Assembly: GCF_040655735.1 (NCBI RefSeq) | Contig: NZ_JBFAKK010000004.1 | Location: forward strand, 584,197 to 648,196 | DNA from: Phytomonospora sp040655735 | GTDB lineage: Bacteria > Actinomycetota > Actinomycetes > Mycobacteriales > Micromonosporaceae | Length of the DNA: 64,000 bases | Direction of reading: 5' to 3' | Part shown: positions 16,996-26,083 of the stretch, piece after piece | Numbering within the stretch: position 1 is the first letter of the stretch | How the letters are laid out: each line of letters begins with the position of its first letter | The notes under the pieces: generated by a model | The model's database searches: none | Seen by the model: the letters and a program-made list of their open reading frames with translations, nothing else | Told to the model about the DNA's origin: nothing | Position numbers and translations under genes: made by a program

Positions 16996-17649
16996 TCACT
17001 CGCCCCGGTTCGCCTCGCCCGATCTCAAACGGGTCAGCAGGACCGCAGCCTGGGTGCGCCGCTGCATACCGAGTTTTGCCAACAGGTGGGATACATAGTT
17101 CTTGACGGTCTTCTCGGCGAGGAACATTTTCTTGGCGATCTCGCGGTTGCTCAGGCCGTCGCCGATGAGTTCGAGGACGGCGCGCTCCTGCTCGGTGAGG
17201 GTCTTGAGCGGGTCGGCCTGTTCCTGCTCGCGGCGCAGGCGGGACATGAGAGCGGCGGTGGCCCGCAGGTCGAGGAGGGAACCGCCGGCGGCGACGGTGC
17301 GGATCGCGTCGACCAGGTCGGCGCCGAGGACCTGTTTGAGCACGAAGCCCGAGGCACCCGCCATGATCGCGTTGAAGAGGGCTTCGTCGTCGTCGAAGGA
17401 GGTCAGCATGAGGCAGTTCAGATCCGGCTGGACGGACTTGAGGTCCCGGCACAGCTCGACGCCGTCGCCCTTGCCGATGCGCACATCGAGGATCGCCACG
17501 TCGGCGTTCGAAGCCGGGATGCGCGCCAGTGCTTCGGGCACCGAGGCGGCCTCGCCCACGACCTCGAGGTCGGCCTCTGACTCGAACAGGTCGCTGAGAC
17601 CGCGCCGGACGAGCTCGTGGTCGTCGACGAGGAACACTCGGATCGGCAT
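16996..17649 (-). CDS. devR: NarL/LuxR-family response regulator, DevR/DosR-like
   Basis: 217 residues. Receiver domain 1-120 with acidic pocket Asp9/Asp10 and phospho-acceptor Asp55 (VAILDVRIG); LuxR-type helix-turn-helix at about 148-205, with EKTVKNYVSHLLAKLGMQRR, nearly the mycobacterial DosR recognition helix. GAAAGGAAG precedes the ATG. It controls dormancy genes by binding GGGACYNNNGNCCC-type sites, many of which lie in this window, including one upstream of itself. It is convergent with devS, whereas in mycobacteria devR and devS are consecutive in one operon. Confidence 0.9.
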   Translation of the reverse strand: MPIRVFLVDDHELVRRGLSDLFESEADLEVVGEAASVPEALARIPASNADVAILDVRIGKGDGVELCRDLKSVQPDLNCLMLTSFDDDEALFNAIMAGASGFVLKQVLGADLVDAIRTVAAGGSLLDLRATAALMSRLRREQEQADPLKTLTEQERAVLELIGDGLSNREIAKKMFLAEKTVKNYVSHLLAKLGMQRRTQAAVLLTRLRSGEANRGE

Positions 17650-17685
17650 CGGGGCTTCCTTTCACCACGGAAATGTGGTTGGGGC

Positions 17686-17701
17686 TCACATCGGCATGTG
17701 A
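17686..17701. promoter_or_regulatory. Short palindromes in the devR promoter
   Basis: TCACAT-CGGC-ATGTGA, with a second dyad CCAC-N6-GTGG at 17665-17678. They lie between the DosR-type site and the devR start; a regulator other than DevR may bind here, but the role is unknown. Confidence 0.35.
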
Positions 17702-17753
17702 ACGCTACCGCCCGCGTGCCGAGCCTGCATAGAACCTCGGCCACTACCGCGCA

Positions 17754-17767
17754 GGGACTAAAGACCC
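17754..17767. promoter_or_regulatory. DevR/DosR-type site upstream of devR
   Basis: GGGACTAAAGACCC, 105 bp before the devR start and overlapping the stop of the flavodoxin gene. It predicts positive autoregulation, as in mycobacteria. Confidence 0.75.
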
Positions 17768-18264
17768 TGTCGAGAACCGGCCCGGATCGACGACGCGATC
17801 GACGCGGCCCATGTTCGGACGTCGTCGAGGTCCCGATAATCGCCCTCGGGCACCCGCAGCATGCCCGTGACGACACGTTCGGCGAGGCCCAGCCGGGCCC
17901 GGTCGAGGCGCCCGGCGAACAGCCGGTGCTCACGTGCGCCCGTGGTGCGCATGAGTTCGCCGATGTCGGCAGGGTCCTCAGCCGGTCGCGGTGGATCGCC
18001 GACCGGTCCGGTGGAGAACAGCCAGACGGGCAGTGTCGACAAAGCGGCGTGGTGCCGGTCGGCGAAACGCAACGCGGGCCGCAACCAGTGACCGAGGTAG
18101 ACCGCACTGCCGAGCACGACGGCATCGGCGTCTGCCAGGTCGCGCACTTCCTCGGGCCGACGGCGGTCGACGTCGAAGCCGGCCGCACGCAGCACCTGGG
18201 CGAGGACGGCCGAGATCTCCTCGGTGGATCCGTGCCGGCTGGCGGCGGCGACCAGGACCTTCAT
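17758..18264 (-). CDS. Flavodoxin-domain protein
   Basis: 168 residues. It begins KVLVAAASRHGSTEEISAVL, the FMN phosphate-binding loop of long-chain flavodoxin-like oxidoreductases (T/S-x-HG-S-T pattern, as in HemG-type protoporphyrinogen oxidases), and continues with ADAVVLGSAVYLGHWLRPAL. It probably carries FMN and shuttles electrons or oxidises protoporphyrinogen; the partner is unknown. Its ATG overlaps the stop of USP copy 4, making it the last gene of the phosphoketolase operon. A second relative lies at 32418. Confidence 0.75.
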   Translation of the reverse strand: MKVLVAAASRHGSTEEISAVLAQVLRAAGFDVDRRRPEEVRDLADADAVVLGSAVYLGHWLRPALRFADRHHAALSTLPVWLFSTGPVGDPPRPAEDPADIGELMRTTGAREHRLFAGRLDRARLGLAERVVTGMLRVPEGDYRDLDDVRTWAASIASSIRAGSRQGL

Positions 18265-19142
18265 CGGGCTGTTCCCTTCTCGTCAGTCAAGGGCGGCGGA
18301 ACGATGAGGACGGGGCAGGGTGCGTGCCGCAGGACGTGACGCGACACCGACCCCAGGACCCGGCCGAAGAAGCCGGTGCGGCCGTGCGCGCCCACCACGA
18401 TCAGCTGGGCATGGCGGGCGCGGGCGACGATAGCCTCGCCGGCGTCGCCGACCATGACCTCGTCGGTGGCGACGACGGTGGGTTTTCTGCGGCGTTCGCG
18501 GTCCAAGGCGGCGGTGAAAGGCCACTCCCGCTGGGTCCAGGTCGCGTCGCGCTCGTACAGCGAGGCCGGAGTCGCGTCGAAGACGACCGCTTCAGCCCTC
18601 ACGTGCGCTGCGACGAGGTCGACACCGCGCAGCGCGGCGGCGTCGAACGCGACGCGGAGGGCACGCGATGAGGCCGGGGAACCGTCGAGACCGATCAGGA
18701 CGGGACCGGAGCCGCGCGTGCGGCCCTTGACCACGAGCACCGGTACCGGTGAGCGCTCGGCGACTTGCAGCGCGACGGAGCCGATCACCATTTCCGCGAC
18801 GGCTCCGAGCCCACGGTCCCCGATCACGACGAGTTCGGCCGTCGCCGCCTCGGCGAGGAGAACCTGGGCGGGGAAGCCGGTGACCAGTTCTGTCTCCACT
18901 TTGACCGCTGGGTCGGTGGCCGCAGCGGTCTCGGCGGCCTCGGCGAGGATCCGTTCGGCCTCGTGGCGCAGTCCGCCGGTGGGCGGCCCGGACGGGGAAG
19001 GTCCCAGGGGGACGTGCATGAGGGGCCAGAGGAAGGCATGGACGATGCGCAAGTGTCCACCGCGCCTGGCGGCTTCGACGGTGGCCGTGCGCACCGCGTT
19101 GAGGGCGGAGGGCGATCCGTCTGCGCCGACGATGATTCTCAT
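18261..19142 (-). CDS. Universal stress protein, two tandem USP domains (copy 4)
   Basis: 293 residues from the ATG at 19142, which overlaps the P-ATPase stop (ATGA). Domain 1 (RIIVGADGSPSALNAVRTAT) has VIGDRGLGAVAEMVIGSVA; domain 2 has VVGAHGRTGFFGRVLGSVS. It is more diverged than the other copies, with a longer linker in domain 2 (TPASLYERDATWTQREW). It lies between the P-ATPase and the flavodoxin gene, all with 4-base overlaps. Confidence 0.88.
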   Translation of the reverse strand: MRIIVGADGSPSALNAVRTATVEAARRGGHLRIVHAFLWPLMHVPLGPSPSGPPTGGLRHEAERILAEAAETAAATDPAVKVETELVTGFPAQVLLAEAATAELVVIGDRGLGAVAEMVIGSVALQVAERSPVPVLVVKGRTRGSGPVLIGLDGSPASSRALRVAFDAAALRGVDLVAAHVRAEAVVFDATPASLYERDATWTQREWPFTAALDRERRRKPTVVATDEVMVGDAGEAIVARARHAQLIVVGAHGRTGFFGRVLGSVSRHVLRHAPCPVLIVPPPLTDEKGTAR

Positions 19143-21628
19143 TGACCTTTCACCTTTCGGGTGATCCACAAGATGAGGGCGGGGATGATGGCGACGGCCG
19201 CGCAGAATGCGAGTTGGGTCGCCGACAGCGGTTCGGTTCCGAGCAAGGTCCGCAGCGGCGGGACGGTCACGGCGGCGATCTGCGCGACGGCCGACAGCGC
19301 GACCGCGGCGGGGAGGGCGAGGTTGAGACGCCACGGGCGCCGGGCCCGGACGGCGACGGCGAGGCCGAGCTGGCTGAGGCCGAGGGTGGCGAATACGACG
19401 CTCTGCCACGGCCAGTCCTTCGCCTCGGCGAACACGCCCGCTGCGAGGGTCGCCGCGGTGAGCAGGGAGCCGAGAAGCAGAATGCCGCGCCAGAGGCCGT
19501 CGCCGAGGATCTGCTCGCCGGGGGCGCGGGGGCGTCGGCGAAGAACGTTGTTCTCGGCGGGTTCGGCGCCGAGGGCGACGCCGGGCAGGCCGTGGGTGAG
19601 CAGGTTGATCCACAGGATCTGGGCTGGCAGGAGGGGGATGGGCATGCCCAGCAGGGGGCCGGCGAGCATGACGAGGATTTCGGCGGTGCCACCGGCCAGT
19701 CCGTAGCGCAGGAAGCGGCGGATGTTGTCGTAGACCCGGCGGCCTTCGCCGACGGCGGCGGCGACGGTTTCGAGGTTGTCGTCGACGAGGACGAGGTCGG
19801 CGGCCTGGCGGGCGACTTCGGTGCCGCCTCCCATGGCCACTCCGATGTCGGCGCGGCGCAGGGCGGGGGCGTCGTTGACGCCGTCGCCGGTCATGGCCAC
19901 GACCTGCCCGTCGGCTTGCAGGGCGGCGATGATGTCGAGTTTCTGTTCGGGCTTGGTGCGAGCGAAGACCTGGGTGTCGAGAGCTTGTTCGGGCCGGTCT
20001 CCGGCGCCGACGGCGTCTCCCGGGGTCCAGATCCCGATGCGGGCGGCGATCGCCGAGGCGGTGCCGGGGTGGTCGCCGGTGATCAGGATCAGGCGGATGC
20101 CGGCGCGGTCGAAGATGGAGGCGACGCCGGTGGCGTTGTCGCGCAGCGGGTCGCCGATGCCCACGATGCCGAGCAGGGACAGTCCCACGGGCGCGCCTGG
20201 GTCCGCGGGCGGTTCGGCGGTGAGGCTTTCGGCGACGGCAATGACGCGCAGCCCCTCGGCGGCGAGTTTCTCTGCGGCGGCGCGTGCCGCGGCTCGGGAT
20301 GTTTCGGAGTCGACCACGAGGGCCAGGACGCTTTCCGGCGCGCCTTTGCAGACGGTCCGGTAGCCCGTTCCCGTGCGATGGACGGTGCTCATGCGGCGGG
20401 TGGCCTGATCGAAGGGGTACTCGGCGACGCGGGGCCAAGTAGAGCGTGCGGCATCGGCGTCGACGCCGCACCGGGCGGCGAAGGTGACGAGCGCGGCCTC
20501 CATCGGATCACCGATGGCCTTCCACTCGCCGCCGTTGTCGGGTGCGGCGATCGTGGCGTCGGAGCAGAGGACGGCGGCTTCAGTGAGCGTTCGCAGCGCC
20601 TGGGTCGGTTCGGGGGTGACGACCCCCGCGGGTCCGTAGCCGTGCCCCGTGGCGGTGTGGGTGGTGCGGCCACCGACGGCTTCCTGGACGGCCATGCGGC
20701 CTTCGGTGAGCGTGCCGGTCTTGTCGGAGGCGATGACCGTGACCGACCCGAGGGTTTCGACCGCGTGGAGACTGCGGGGAATCGCGTTGTGACGAGCCAT
20801 GCGGCGCGCGCCGAGAGCCAAGGCCAGCGTGACCACGGCCGGCAGCGATTCGGGAACCGCGGCCACGACGAGGCTGACGGCCACCAGCGCCATGCTCAGC
20901 ACACCGGCCCCGCTGCCTACTCCGACCGCGAAGACCACCGCGCACAGCAGGACCGCGGCGGCGCCGAGGATCCGGCCGAGGCGGGCGATGCGCCGCTGGA
21001 GCGGCGTGGCGCGCTGCCCCGCTCCGGCCACGAGGCCGGCGATCTTTCCCATCGCGCTGTCGGCGCCCGTGCGCACGACGGTGCCCGCGGCGCGGCCGAT
21101 GACCAGGACCGTCCCGGCGAACACCTCCATGTCGGCGTCCTTGGCGACCGGCAGCGACTCACCCGTGAGGGCCGACTCGTCGAGGCGGCAGCGGACCGCC
21201 TCGGCGAGGAGCATGTCGGCGGGCACGATGTCGCCGGCCTCAAGGCGCACCAGATCGCCGGTGACGAGTTCGGCTGCGGGAACGATCTGGTCGACGCCGT
21301 CGCGTACGACCCGCGCTGCAGGGGCGGTGAGGTCGTCGAGGGCGGCGACGGCTTTGTCGGCGCGGGTCTGCTGGACTACGCCGATGGCGGTGTTCAAGGC
21401 GACGACCAGGGCGATCACAAGTGTGTCGGTCCAGTCGCCGAGCAGTGAGGTCACCACGGCGGCGATCAGCAGAAGCGTCACCAGCGGGTCGGCGAGCTGG
21501 GCGCCGATCCGGCTCAGGAGGCGCTTCGGTTTGGGCTTGGCGACGACGTTCTCGCCGTGGGCGGCCAGCAGGCTCGCCGCCTCGGCCGAAGACAGTCCGG
21601 CAGGGCCGTGGCGGGTCATGAGTTCCAT
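19139..21628 (-). CDS. Cation-transporting P-type ATPase, CtpF-like
   Basis: 829 residues from the ATG at 21628 (AAGGA upstream). It has the P2-type plan: N-terminal cation-ATPase domain (GLSSAEAASLLAAHGENVVA), actuator loop with LTGES, M4 motif AAVPESLPAVVTLALALG, phosphorylation site ASDKTGTLTEG, nucleotide-binding domain with KGAPE, hinge MTGDGVNDAPALRRADIG and six C-terminal membrane helices. Length and PESLP match the calcium/manganese-type group to which mycobacterial CtpF, a DosR regulon member, belongs. It likely exports Ca2+ or another divalent cation. It overlaps the phosphoketolase gene by 13 bp. Confidence 0.88.
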   Translation of the reverse strand: MELMTRHGPAGLSSAEAASLLAAHGENVVAKPKPKRLLSRIGAQLADPLVTLLLIAAVVTSLLGDWTDTLVIALVVALNTAIGVVQQTRADKAVAALDDLTAPAARVVRDGVDQIVPAAELVTGDLVRLEAGDIVPADMLLAEAVRCRLDESALTGESLPVAKDADMEVFAGTVLVIGRAAGTVVRTGADSAMGKIAGLVAGAGQRATPLQRRIARLGRILGAAAVLLCAVVFAVGVGSGAGVLSMALVAVSLVVAAVPESLPAVVTLALALGARRMARHNAIPRSLHAVETLGSVTVIASDKTGTLTEGRMAVQEAVGGRTTHTATGHGYGPAGVVTPEPTQALRTLTEAAVLCSDATIAAPDNGGEWKAIGDPMEAALVTFAARCGVDADAARSTWPRVAEYPFDQATRRMSTVHRTGTGYRTVCKGAPESVLALVVDSETSRAAARAAAEKLAAEGLRVIAVAESLTAEPPADPGAPVGLSLLGIVGIGDPLRDNATGVASIFDRAGIRLILITGDHPGTASAIAARIGIWTPGDAVGAGDRPEQALDTQVFARTKPEQKLDIIAALQADGQVVAMTGDGVNDAPALRRADIGVAMGGGTEVARQAADLVLVDDNLETVAAAVGEGRRVYDNIRRFLRYGLAGGTAEILVMLAGPLLGMPIPLLPAQILWINLLTHGLPGVALGAEPAENNVLRRRPRAPGEQILGDGLWRGILLLGSLLTAATLAAGVFAEAKDWPWQSVVFATLGLSQLGLAVAVRARRPWRLNLALPAAVALSAVAQIAAVTVPPLRTLLGTEPLSATQLAFCAAVAIIPALILWITRKVKGQ

Positions 21629-24012
21629 CGCCAGTCCTTGATCTTCGGGGCGTCGTCGCCGTGCTCGCGGGTGTAGTCGCGGGCATGCTTGCGGGCGTCG
21701 ACCATGCGCCGGCGCAGTGCCGCTTCTTTGACGGCGAGGCCGGGGACACGGTCGATGACGTCGATGACGAGGTGGTAGCGGTCGAGGTCGTTGAGCATGA
21801 CCATGTCGAAGGGTGTGGTGGTGGTGCCTTCTTCTTTGTAGCCGCGGACGTGGATGTTGTCGTGGTTGGTGCGCTGGTAGGTCAAACGGTGGATCAGCCA
21901 CGGATAGCCGTGGTAGGCGAAGATGACGGTCTTGTCGGTGGTGAACAGGGCGTCGAACTCCCGTGGGGACAGACCGTGCGGGTGCTCCTTTTCGTCCTGG
22001 AGGCGCATGAGGTCGACGACGTTGACGACGCGGATCTTCAGGTCCGGTAGTTCCCGGCGCAGGATGTCGGTGGCGGCGAGGGTCTCCAAGGTGGGGACGT
22101 CGCCGGCGCAGGCCATGACGACGTCGGGGTCGCCGTCGTCGTTGCTCGCCCAGTCCCAGATCCCGATCCCCCGGGCGCAGTGGTCCTTGGCTTCTTCGAT
22201 GGTGAGCCAGTTCGGGGAGGGTTGCTTTCCCGCGACGACGACGTTGACGTAGTTCCTGCTGCGCAGGCAGTGGTCCATGGTCGACAAGAGAGTGTTCGCG
22301 TCGGGTGGCAGGTAGACGCGGATGATCTCGGCTTTTTTGTTGACGACGTGGTCGATGAAGCCGGGGTCTTGGTGGGAGAAGCCGTTGTGGTCTTGGCGCC
22401 AGACGTGGCTGGACAGCAGGTAGTTGAGTGAGGCGATGGGGCGGCGCCAGGGGATGTCTCTTGTGGTCTTGAGCCATTTGGCGTGCTGGTTGAACATCGA
22501 GTCGATGATGTGGATGAAGGCCTCGTAGGAGGTGAACAGGCCGTGTCTGCCGGTGAGGAGGTATCCCTCCAGCCAGCCCTGGCACAGGTGCTCGGAGAGG
22601 ACCTCCATGACGCGGCCGTCGGGCGCCAGATGGTCGTCGCCGGGCTGGATCTCGGCGGCGAACGCACGGTCGGTGACCTCGAAGACCGCGTCCAAGCGGT
22701 TCGACTTCGCCTCATCCGGTGCGAAGAGACGGAAGTGGTCGGGGTTGGCGGCCATGACATCGCGCAGCCAGGTCCCGAACCGGCGGGTCGGCTCGGTGTC
22801 GGTCGCGCCGGGACTGAGTACTTCGACGGCGTAGTCGTCGATGGAAGGCAGGGTGAGGTCGCGCAGGATCGCGCCGCCGTTGGTGTTCCGGTTGGCGCTC
22901 ATCCGCCGGTTCGGGCGGGGAGTGAGACGAGCGATGTCCTGGTGCCACGTGCCGGCGACGCCGAAGAGTCCGGCCGGGCGGTAGGAGCACAGCCAGCGTT
23001 CCAGCATCTCCAGGTGCGCAGGATTGTCGCGGACGCCTGAGAGGGGCACCTGGTGGGCGCGGTAGGTGCCCTCCACCTGAACGCCGTCCACTTGCGACGG
23101 TCCGGTCCAGCCTTTCGGTGTGCGCAGCACGATCATCGGCCAGCGCGGACGCGACCCGTTTCGGGTCTCTCGGGCGTGCGTTCGAATGTCGCGGATGCTG
23201 TTGAAGGCGGTGTCGAGGGCTTCGGCGAGGTCGTGGTGGATCTGCGTGGTGTCGTGGCCGGAGACTTCGATCGGGTCGTAGCCGTAGCCGCGCATCATCG
23301 ACAGCAGGTCCTCGTCGGGGATGCGCGACAAGACGGTGGGGTTGGCGATCTTGTAGCCGTTGAGGTGCAGGATCGGCAGGACCGCGCCGTCGCGTACGGG
23401 GTCGATGAACACGTTCGAGAGCCAGCTGGCGGCGAGGGGGCCGGTTTCGGCTTCGCCGTCGCCGATGACGCAGGCGGCGATGAGGTCGGGGTTGTCGAGG
23501 ACGGCGCCGTAGGCGTGGGCGAGGGAGTAGCCGAGTTCGCCGCCTTCGTGGATGGAGCCGGGTGTCTCGGGGGCGACGTGGCTGGGGATGCCGCCGGGGA
23601 AGGAGAACTGGCGGAACAGGCGGGTCATGCCGGCCTCGTCGCGGCTGATGGCGGGGTAGACCTCGCTGTAGGTGCCTTCCAGCCAGGTGTTGGCCACGAT
23701 CGCGGGGCCACCGTGACCGGGGCCGGTCACGAAGAGCATGTCGAGGTCGCGCTGGATGATCGCGCGGTTGAGGTGCGCCCACAGGAGGTTGAGGCCCGGT
23801 GAGGTGCCCCAGTGGCCCAGCAGGCGCGGCTTGATGTGCTCCGGCCGCAGCGGTTGGCGCAGCAGGGGGTTGTCGAGGAGATAGATCTGGCCGACGGTCA
23901 GGTAGTTCGCCGCGCGCCACCAGGCGTCGACGGCGGTCAGATCCTCGGTGCTGAGGTAGGGCTGGGGGCCGCTGCGCTCGGTACGCTCTTCGGTTCCGAT
24001 GGCGATGCTCAT
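21616..24012 (-). CDS. xfp: Xylulose-5-phosphate/fructose-6-phosphate phosphoketolase
   Basis: 798 residues, the usual family length. The thiamine-diphosphate fold shows GPGHGGPAIVANTWLEGTY near the N-terminus, the TPP/Mg motif GDGEAETGPLAASW, the middle domain with HGLFTSYEAFIHIIDSM, and the C-terminal domain with YHGYPWLIHRL. It splits Xu5P or F6P with phosphate into acetyl phosphate plus G3P or E4P, giving ATP without oxygen when paired with acetate kinase. First gene of the operon xfp-ctpF-USP-flavodoxin. An upstream in-frame ATG at 24063 is possible; no strong ribosome site decides between them. Confidence 0.92.
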   Translation of the reverse strand: MSIAIGTEERTERSGPQPYLSTEDLTAVDAWWRAANYLTVGQIYLLDNPLLRQPLRPEHIKPRLLGHWGTSPGLNLLWAHLNRAIIQRDLDMLFVTGPGHGGPAIVANTWLEGTYSEVYPAISRDEAGMTRLFRQFSFPGGIPSHVAPETPGSIHEGGELGYSLAHAYGAVLDNPDLIAACVIGDGEAETGPLAASWLSNVFIDPVRDGAVLPILHLNGYKIANPTVLSRIPDEDLLSMMRGYGYDPIEVSGHDTTQIHHDLAEALDTAFNSIRDIRTHARETRNGSRPRWPMIVLRTPKGWTGPSQVDGVQVEGTYRAHQVPLSGVRDNPAHLEMLERWLCSYRPAGLFGVAGTWHQDIARLTPRPNRRMSANRNTNGGAILRDLTLPSIDDYAVEVLSPGATDTEPTRRFGTWLRDVMAANPDHFRLFAPDEAKSNRLDAVFEVTDRAFAAEIQPGDDHLAPDGRVMEVLSEHLCQGWLEGYLLTGRHGLFTSYEAFIHIIDSMFNQHAKWLKTTRDIPWRRPIASLNYLLSSHVWRQDHNGFSHQDPGFIDHVVNKKAEIIRVYLPPDANTLLSTMDHCLRSRNYVNVVVAGKQPSPNWLTIEEAKDHCARGIGIWDWASNDDGDPDVVMACAGDVPTLETLAATDILRRELPDLKIRVVNVVDLMRLQDEKEHPHGLSPREFDALFTTDKTVIFAYHGYPWLIHRLTYQRTNHDNIHVRGYKEEGTTTTPFDMVMLNDLDRYHLVIDVIDRVPGLAVKEAALRRRMVDARKHARDYTREHGDDAPKIKDWRWNS

Positions 24013-24070
24013 GCTTTGATCGTCGTCGGGATCGGCGGTGGTGGCCCGATGCCGATTCCTCATTTCGACA

Positions 24071-24084
24071 GGGACCTTGTACCC
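24071..24084. promoter_or_regulatory. DevR/DosR-type site upstream of xfp
   Basis: GGGACCTTGTACCC, with perfect outer half-site arms GGG/CCC. It lies 59 bp before the xfp start at 24012. Confidence 0.65.
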
Positions 24085-24130
24085 GGTATCGCCGCGGTCC
24101 TTCGGCGCCACGGCCGCATGCGGACACGGG

Positions 24131-24160
24131 AACGGCGGGGCCCGGCCGGGCCCCGCCGTT
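24131..24160. terminator. Terminator between alcohol dehydrogenase and xfp
   Basis: AACGGCGGGGCCC-GGCC-GGGCCCCGCCGTT, a perfect 13-bp stem 14 bp past the alcohol dehydrogenase stop. Confidence 0.85.
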
Positions 24161-24173
24161 CTCATGCCCGCCG

Positions 24174-25208
24174 CTAGGCGGTGAGCAGCACCTTGAGCGC
24201 CCCGGTGCCACTGGCGTGGGCGAAGGTGTCGTAGGCAGTCTCGATGTCGCCGAGTTCGAATCGGTGAGTGATCATGTGGTCGACGTCGAACTGGCCGGCC
24301 GCGAGCATCCGCAGCAGCGTGGGTGTCGTGCTGGTGTCGACCAGGCCCGTGGTGATGGTGACGTCGCGGATCCACAGGTCCTCGAGGTGCAGCGTCGCCG
24401 GTGCCCCGTGGACACCGATGTTGGCCACGTGCCCGCCGGGGCGAACCAGTCGCGTGCACATCTCGAACGCGGCCGGCGTGCCGACGGCCTCCATGACCAC
24501 GTCGGCGCCGTCGGTGGTGCAGGCCGCGACCATTTCGACGGCCTCCTCGCCCGGTGCGACGGTGACGTCGGCGCCGAAGAGTTTCGCGGCTTCGCGTCTG
24601 ACAGGGGCCGGCTCGACAGCGATGATCCGCGAGGGCGAGAACAGCTTCGCGGTGATGATCGCCGCCAGCCCGATCGGTCCGGCGCCGACGATGACGACGG
24701 TGTCGCCGGGCTTGACGTGGCCGTTGAGGACGCCGACCTCGTAGGAGGTCGGCAGGATGTCGGCCAGCAGAACGGCCTTGTCGGCGGCGAGGCCGTCGGG
24801 CAGTTTGAACGCCGACAAGTCGGCGAAGGGGATCCGCGCGTACTCCGCCTGCACACCGTCGCTGGTGTGGCCGAGGATCCACCCGCCTCCTCCGCGGCAC
24901 TGGCCGTAGCGGGTTGATCGGCAGTACTCGCACCGCCCGCAAGCGGAGATGCAGGAGGCTACGACGCGATCACCGGGGAGAAGCGTGGATACCGCGTCGC
25001 CGACTTCGACGATGGTCCCGACGGCCTCGTGCCCAAGGATCCGACCGGGCGTGACGGCGGGAACGTCGCCTTTGAGGATGTGCAGGTCGGTGCCGCATAT
25101 CGTGACGGCGTCGACGCGGATGATCGCGTCGGTGGCGTCGGCGATCTCAGGGTCGGGCCTGTCGGTCCACGACTTGGCGCCGCCGCCTTGGTACACGAGG
25201 GCTTTCAC
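24174..25208 (-). CDS. Zinc-dependent medium-chain alcohol dehydrogenase
   Basis: 344 residues. Catalytic zinc ligands in CGTDLH and GHE (GRILGHEAVG); structural zinc site with four Cys in SCISACGRCEYCRSTRYGQC; Rossmann motif VGAGPIGLA. The closest pattern is NAD(P)-dependent secondary or threonine/alcohol dehydrogenases. It would reduce aldehydes or ketones and regenerate NAD+ when respiration stalls, which suits its place in a hypoxia-type regulon. The GTG start overlaps the stop of USP copy 5 (GTGA), so the pair is co-translated. Confidence 0.88.
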   Translation of the reverse strand: MKALVYQGGGAKSWTDRPDPEIADATDAIIRVDAVTICGTDLHILKGDVPAVTPGRILGHEAVGTIVEVGDAVSTLLPGDRVVASCISACGRCEYCRSTRYGQCRGGGGWILGHTSDGVQAEYARIPFADLSAFKLPDGLAADKAVLLADILPTSYEVGVLNGHVKPGDTVVIVGAGPIGLAAIITAKLFSPSRIIAVEPAPVRREAAKLFGADVTVAPGEEAVEMVAACTTDGADVVMEAVGTPAAFEMCTRLVRPGGHVANIGVHGAPATLHLEDLWIRDVTITTGLVDTSTTPTLLRMLAAGQFDVDHMITHRFELGDIETAYDTFAHASGTGALKVLLTA

Positions 25209-26083
25209 GACACGTTCCTCTCGGCGTGGGTGGGGTGCACGACAGCAACGGGGCCACGTGCGTGATGGAGAAGGGCACGGCCGATGGAGCCGAGCAGCAG
25301 GCCCGCGAACCCGCCGTGGCCGCGAGAACCGACCACGGTCAAGCCGGCCTCAGCGGAGATCTCGATCATGCCGCGCGCGATGCTCTCGCTGGGCAGCGTG
25401 TCGGCGTCCACTCGCAGGCTGGGGTACTCGTCGAGCAGAATCTTGACGGCGTCGGCGATGGAAAGGGCGGCATAGGCGCCGTCGCGATCCATCACGGGGT
25501 CATAGAGGCGGGTGACGGCGAGGGCTGTGCCGCGCAGGAGCGACTCCTCGGCGGCGAATCGCAGCGCGCGCTCGGCCCCCGTCGAGCGGTCGAAGCCGAC
25601 GGCGACGGGATCCTCGGCGCGGTCGGGGCCGTCTTCGGCCGCCGGCGGCACGACGATGACGGTGCCGTGGGCATGGGTGGCGACCTGCGCGGCCACTGAA
25701 CCGAGCAGTAGCCCGGCGAAGCCACCGTGGCCGCGAGTGCCCACAACCGTCACATCGGCACCGCGAGCGAGTTCGATGAGCACGGCGGCGGCGGGACCGG
25801 CGACCTGCTCGGCGTGGACGGCGACAAGGTCGGGGTGCTCGGCGCGGATCCGCTCGGCCAGGGCCTTCAAGGTCGCCGCGATCTGCTCGCGCGCGGCTTC
25901 GCCACTTCCATCGCTGGGATAGGCGAACCCGACCATGGTGTAACCCGGCAGCGGGTACTGGTAGGCGTGTACAAGGTGCAGCGGCGTCTGGCGCCGCTCG
26001 GCCAGACGGACGGCGTAGCGAACCGCGGCCAGACTGGCCGGCGATCCGTCCACGCCTACGACGACCGGTCGGGAATCGAGCAT
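25205..26083 (-). CDS. Universal stress protein, two tandem USP domains (copy 5)
   Basis: 292 residues. Both domains keep the full ATP-binding signature: VVGTRGHGGFAGLLLGSVA and VVGSRGHGGFAGLLLGSIG, almost identical to each other, which points to recent internal duplication or conversion. Domain 1 begins VVVGVDGSPASLAAVRYAVR. A DosR-type site lies 113 bp upstream. It forms a two-gene unit with the alcohol dehydrogenase. Confidence 0.9.
   Translation of the reverse strand: MLDSRPVVVGVDGSPASLAAVRYAVRLAERRQTPLHLVHAYQYPLPGYTMVGFAYPSDGSGEAAREQIAATLKALAERIRAEHPDLVAVHAEQVAGPAAAVLIELARGADVTVVGTRGHGGFAGLLLGSVAAQVATHAHGTVIVVPPAAEDGPDRAEDPVAVGFDRSTGAERALRFAAEESLLRGTALAVTRLYDPVMDRDGAYAALSIADAVKILLDEYPSLRVDADTLPSESIARGMIEISAEAGLTVVGSRGHGGFAGLLLGSIGRALLHHARGPVAVVHPTHAERNVS

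Noticed and set aside
19139..21448. 768-codon plus-strand frame opposite the P-ATPase
   Set aside because: Gly/Asp-rich shadow without a ribosome site or motif; the P-ATPase motifs lie on the other strand.
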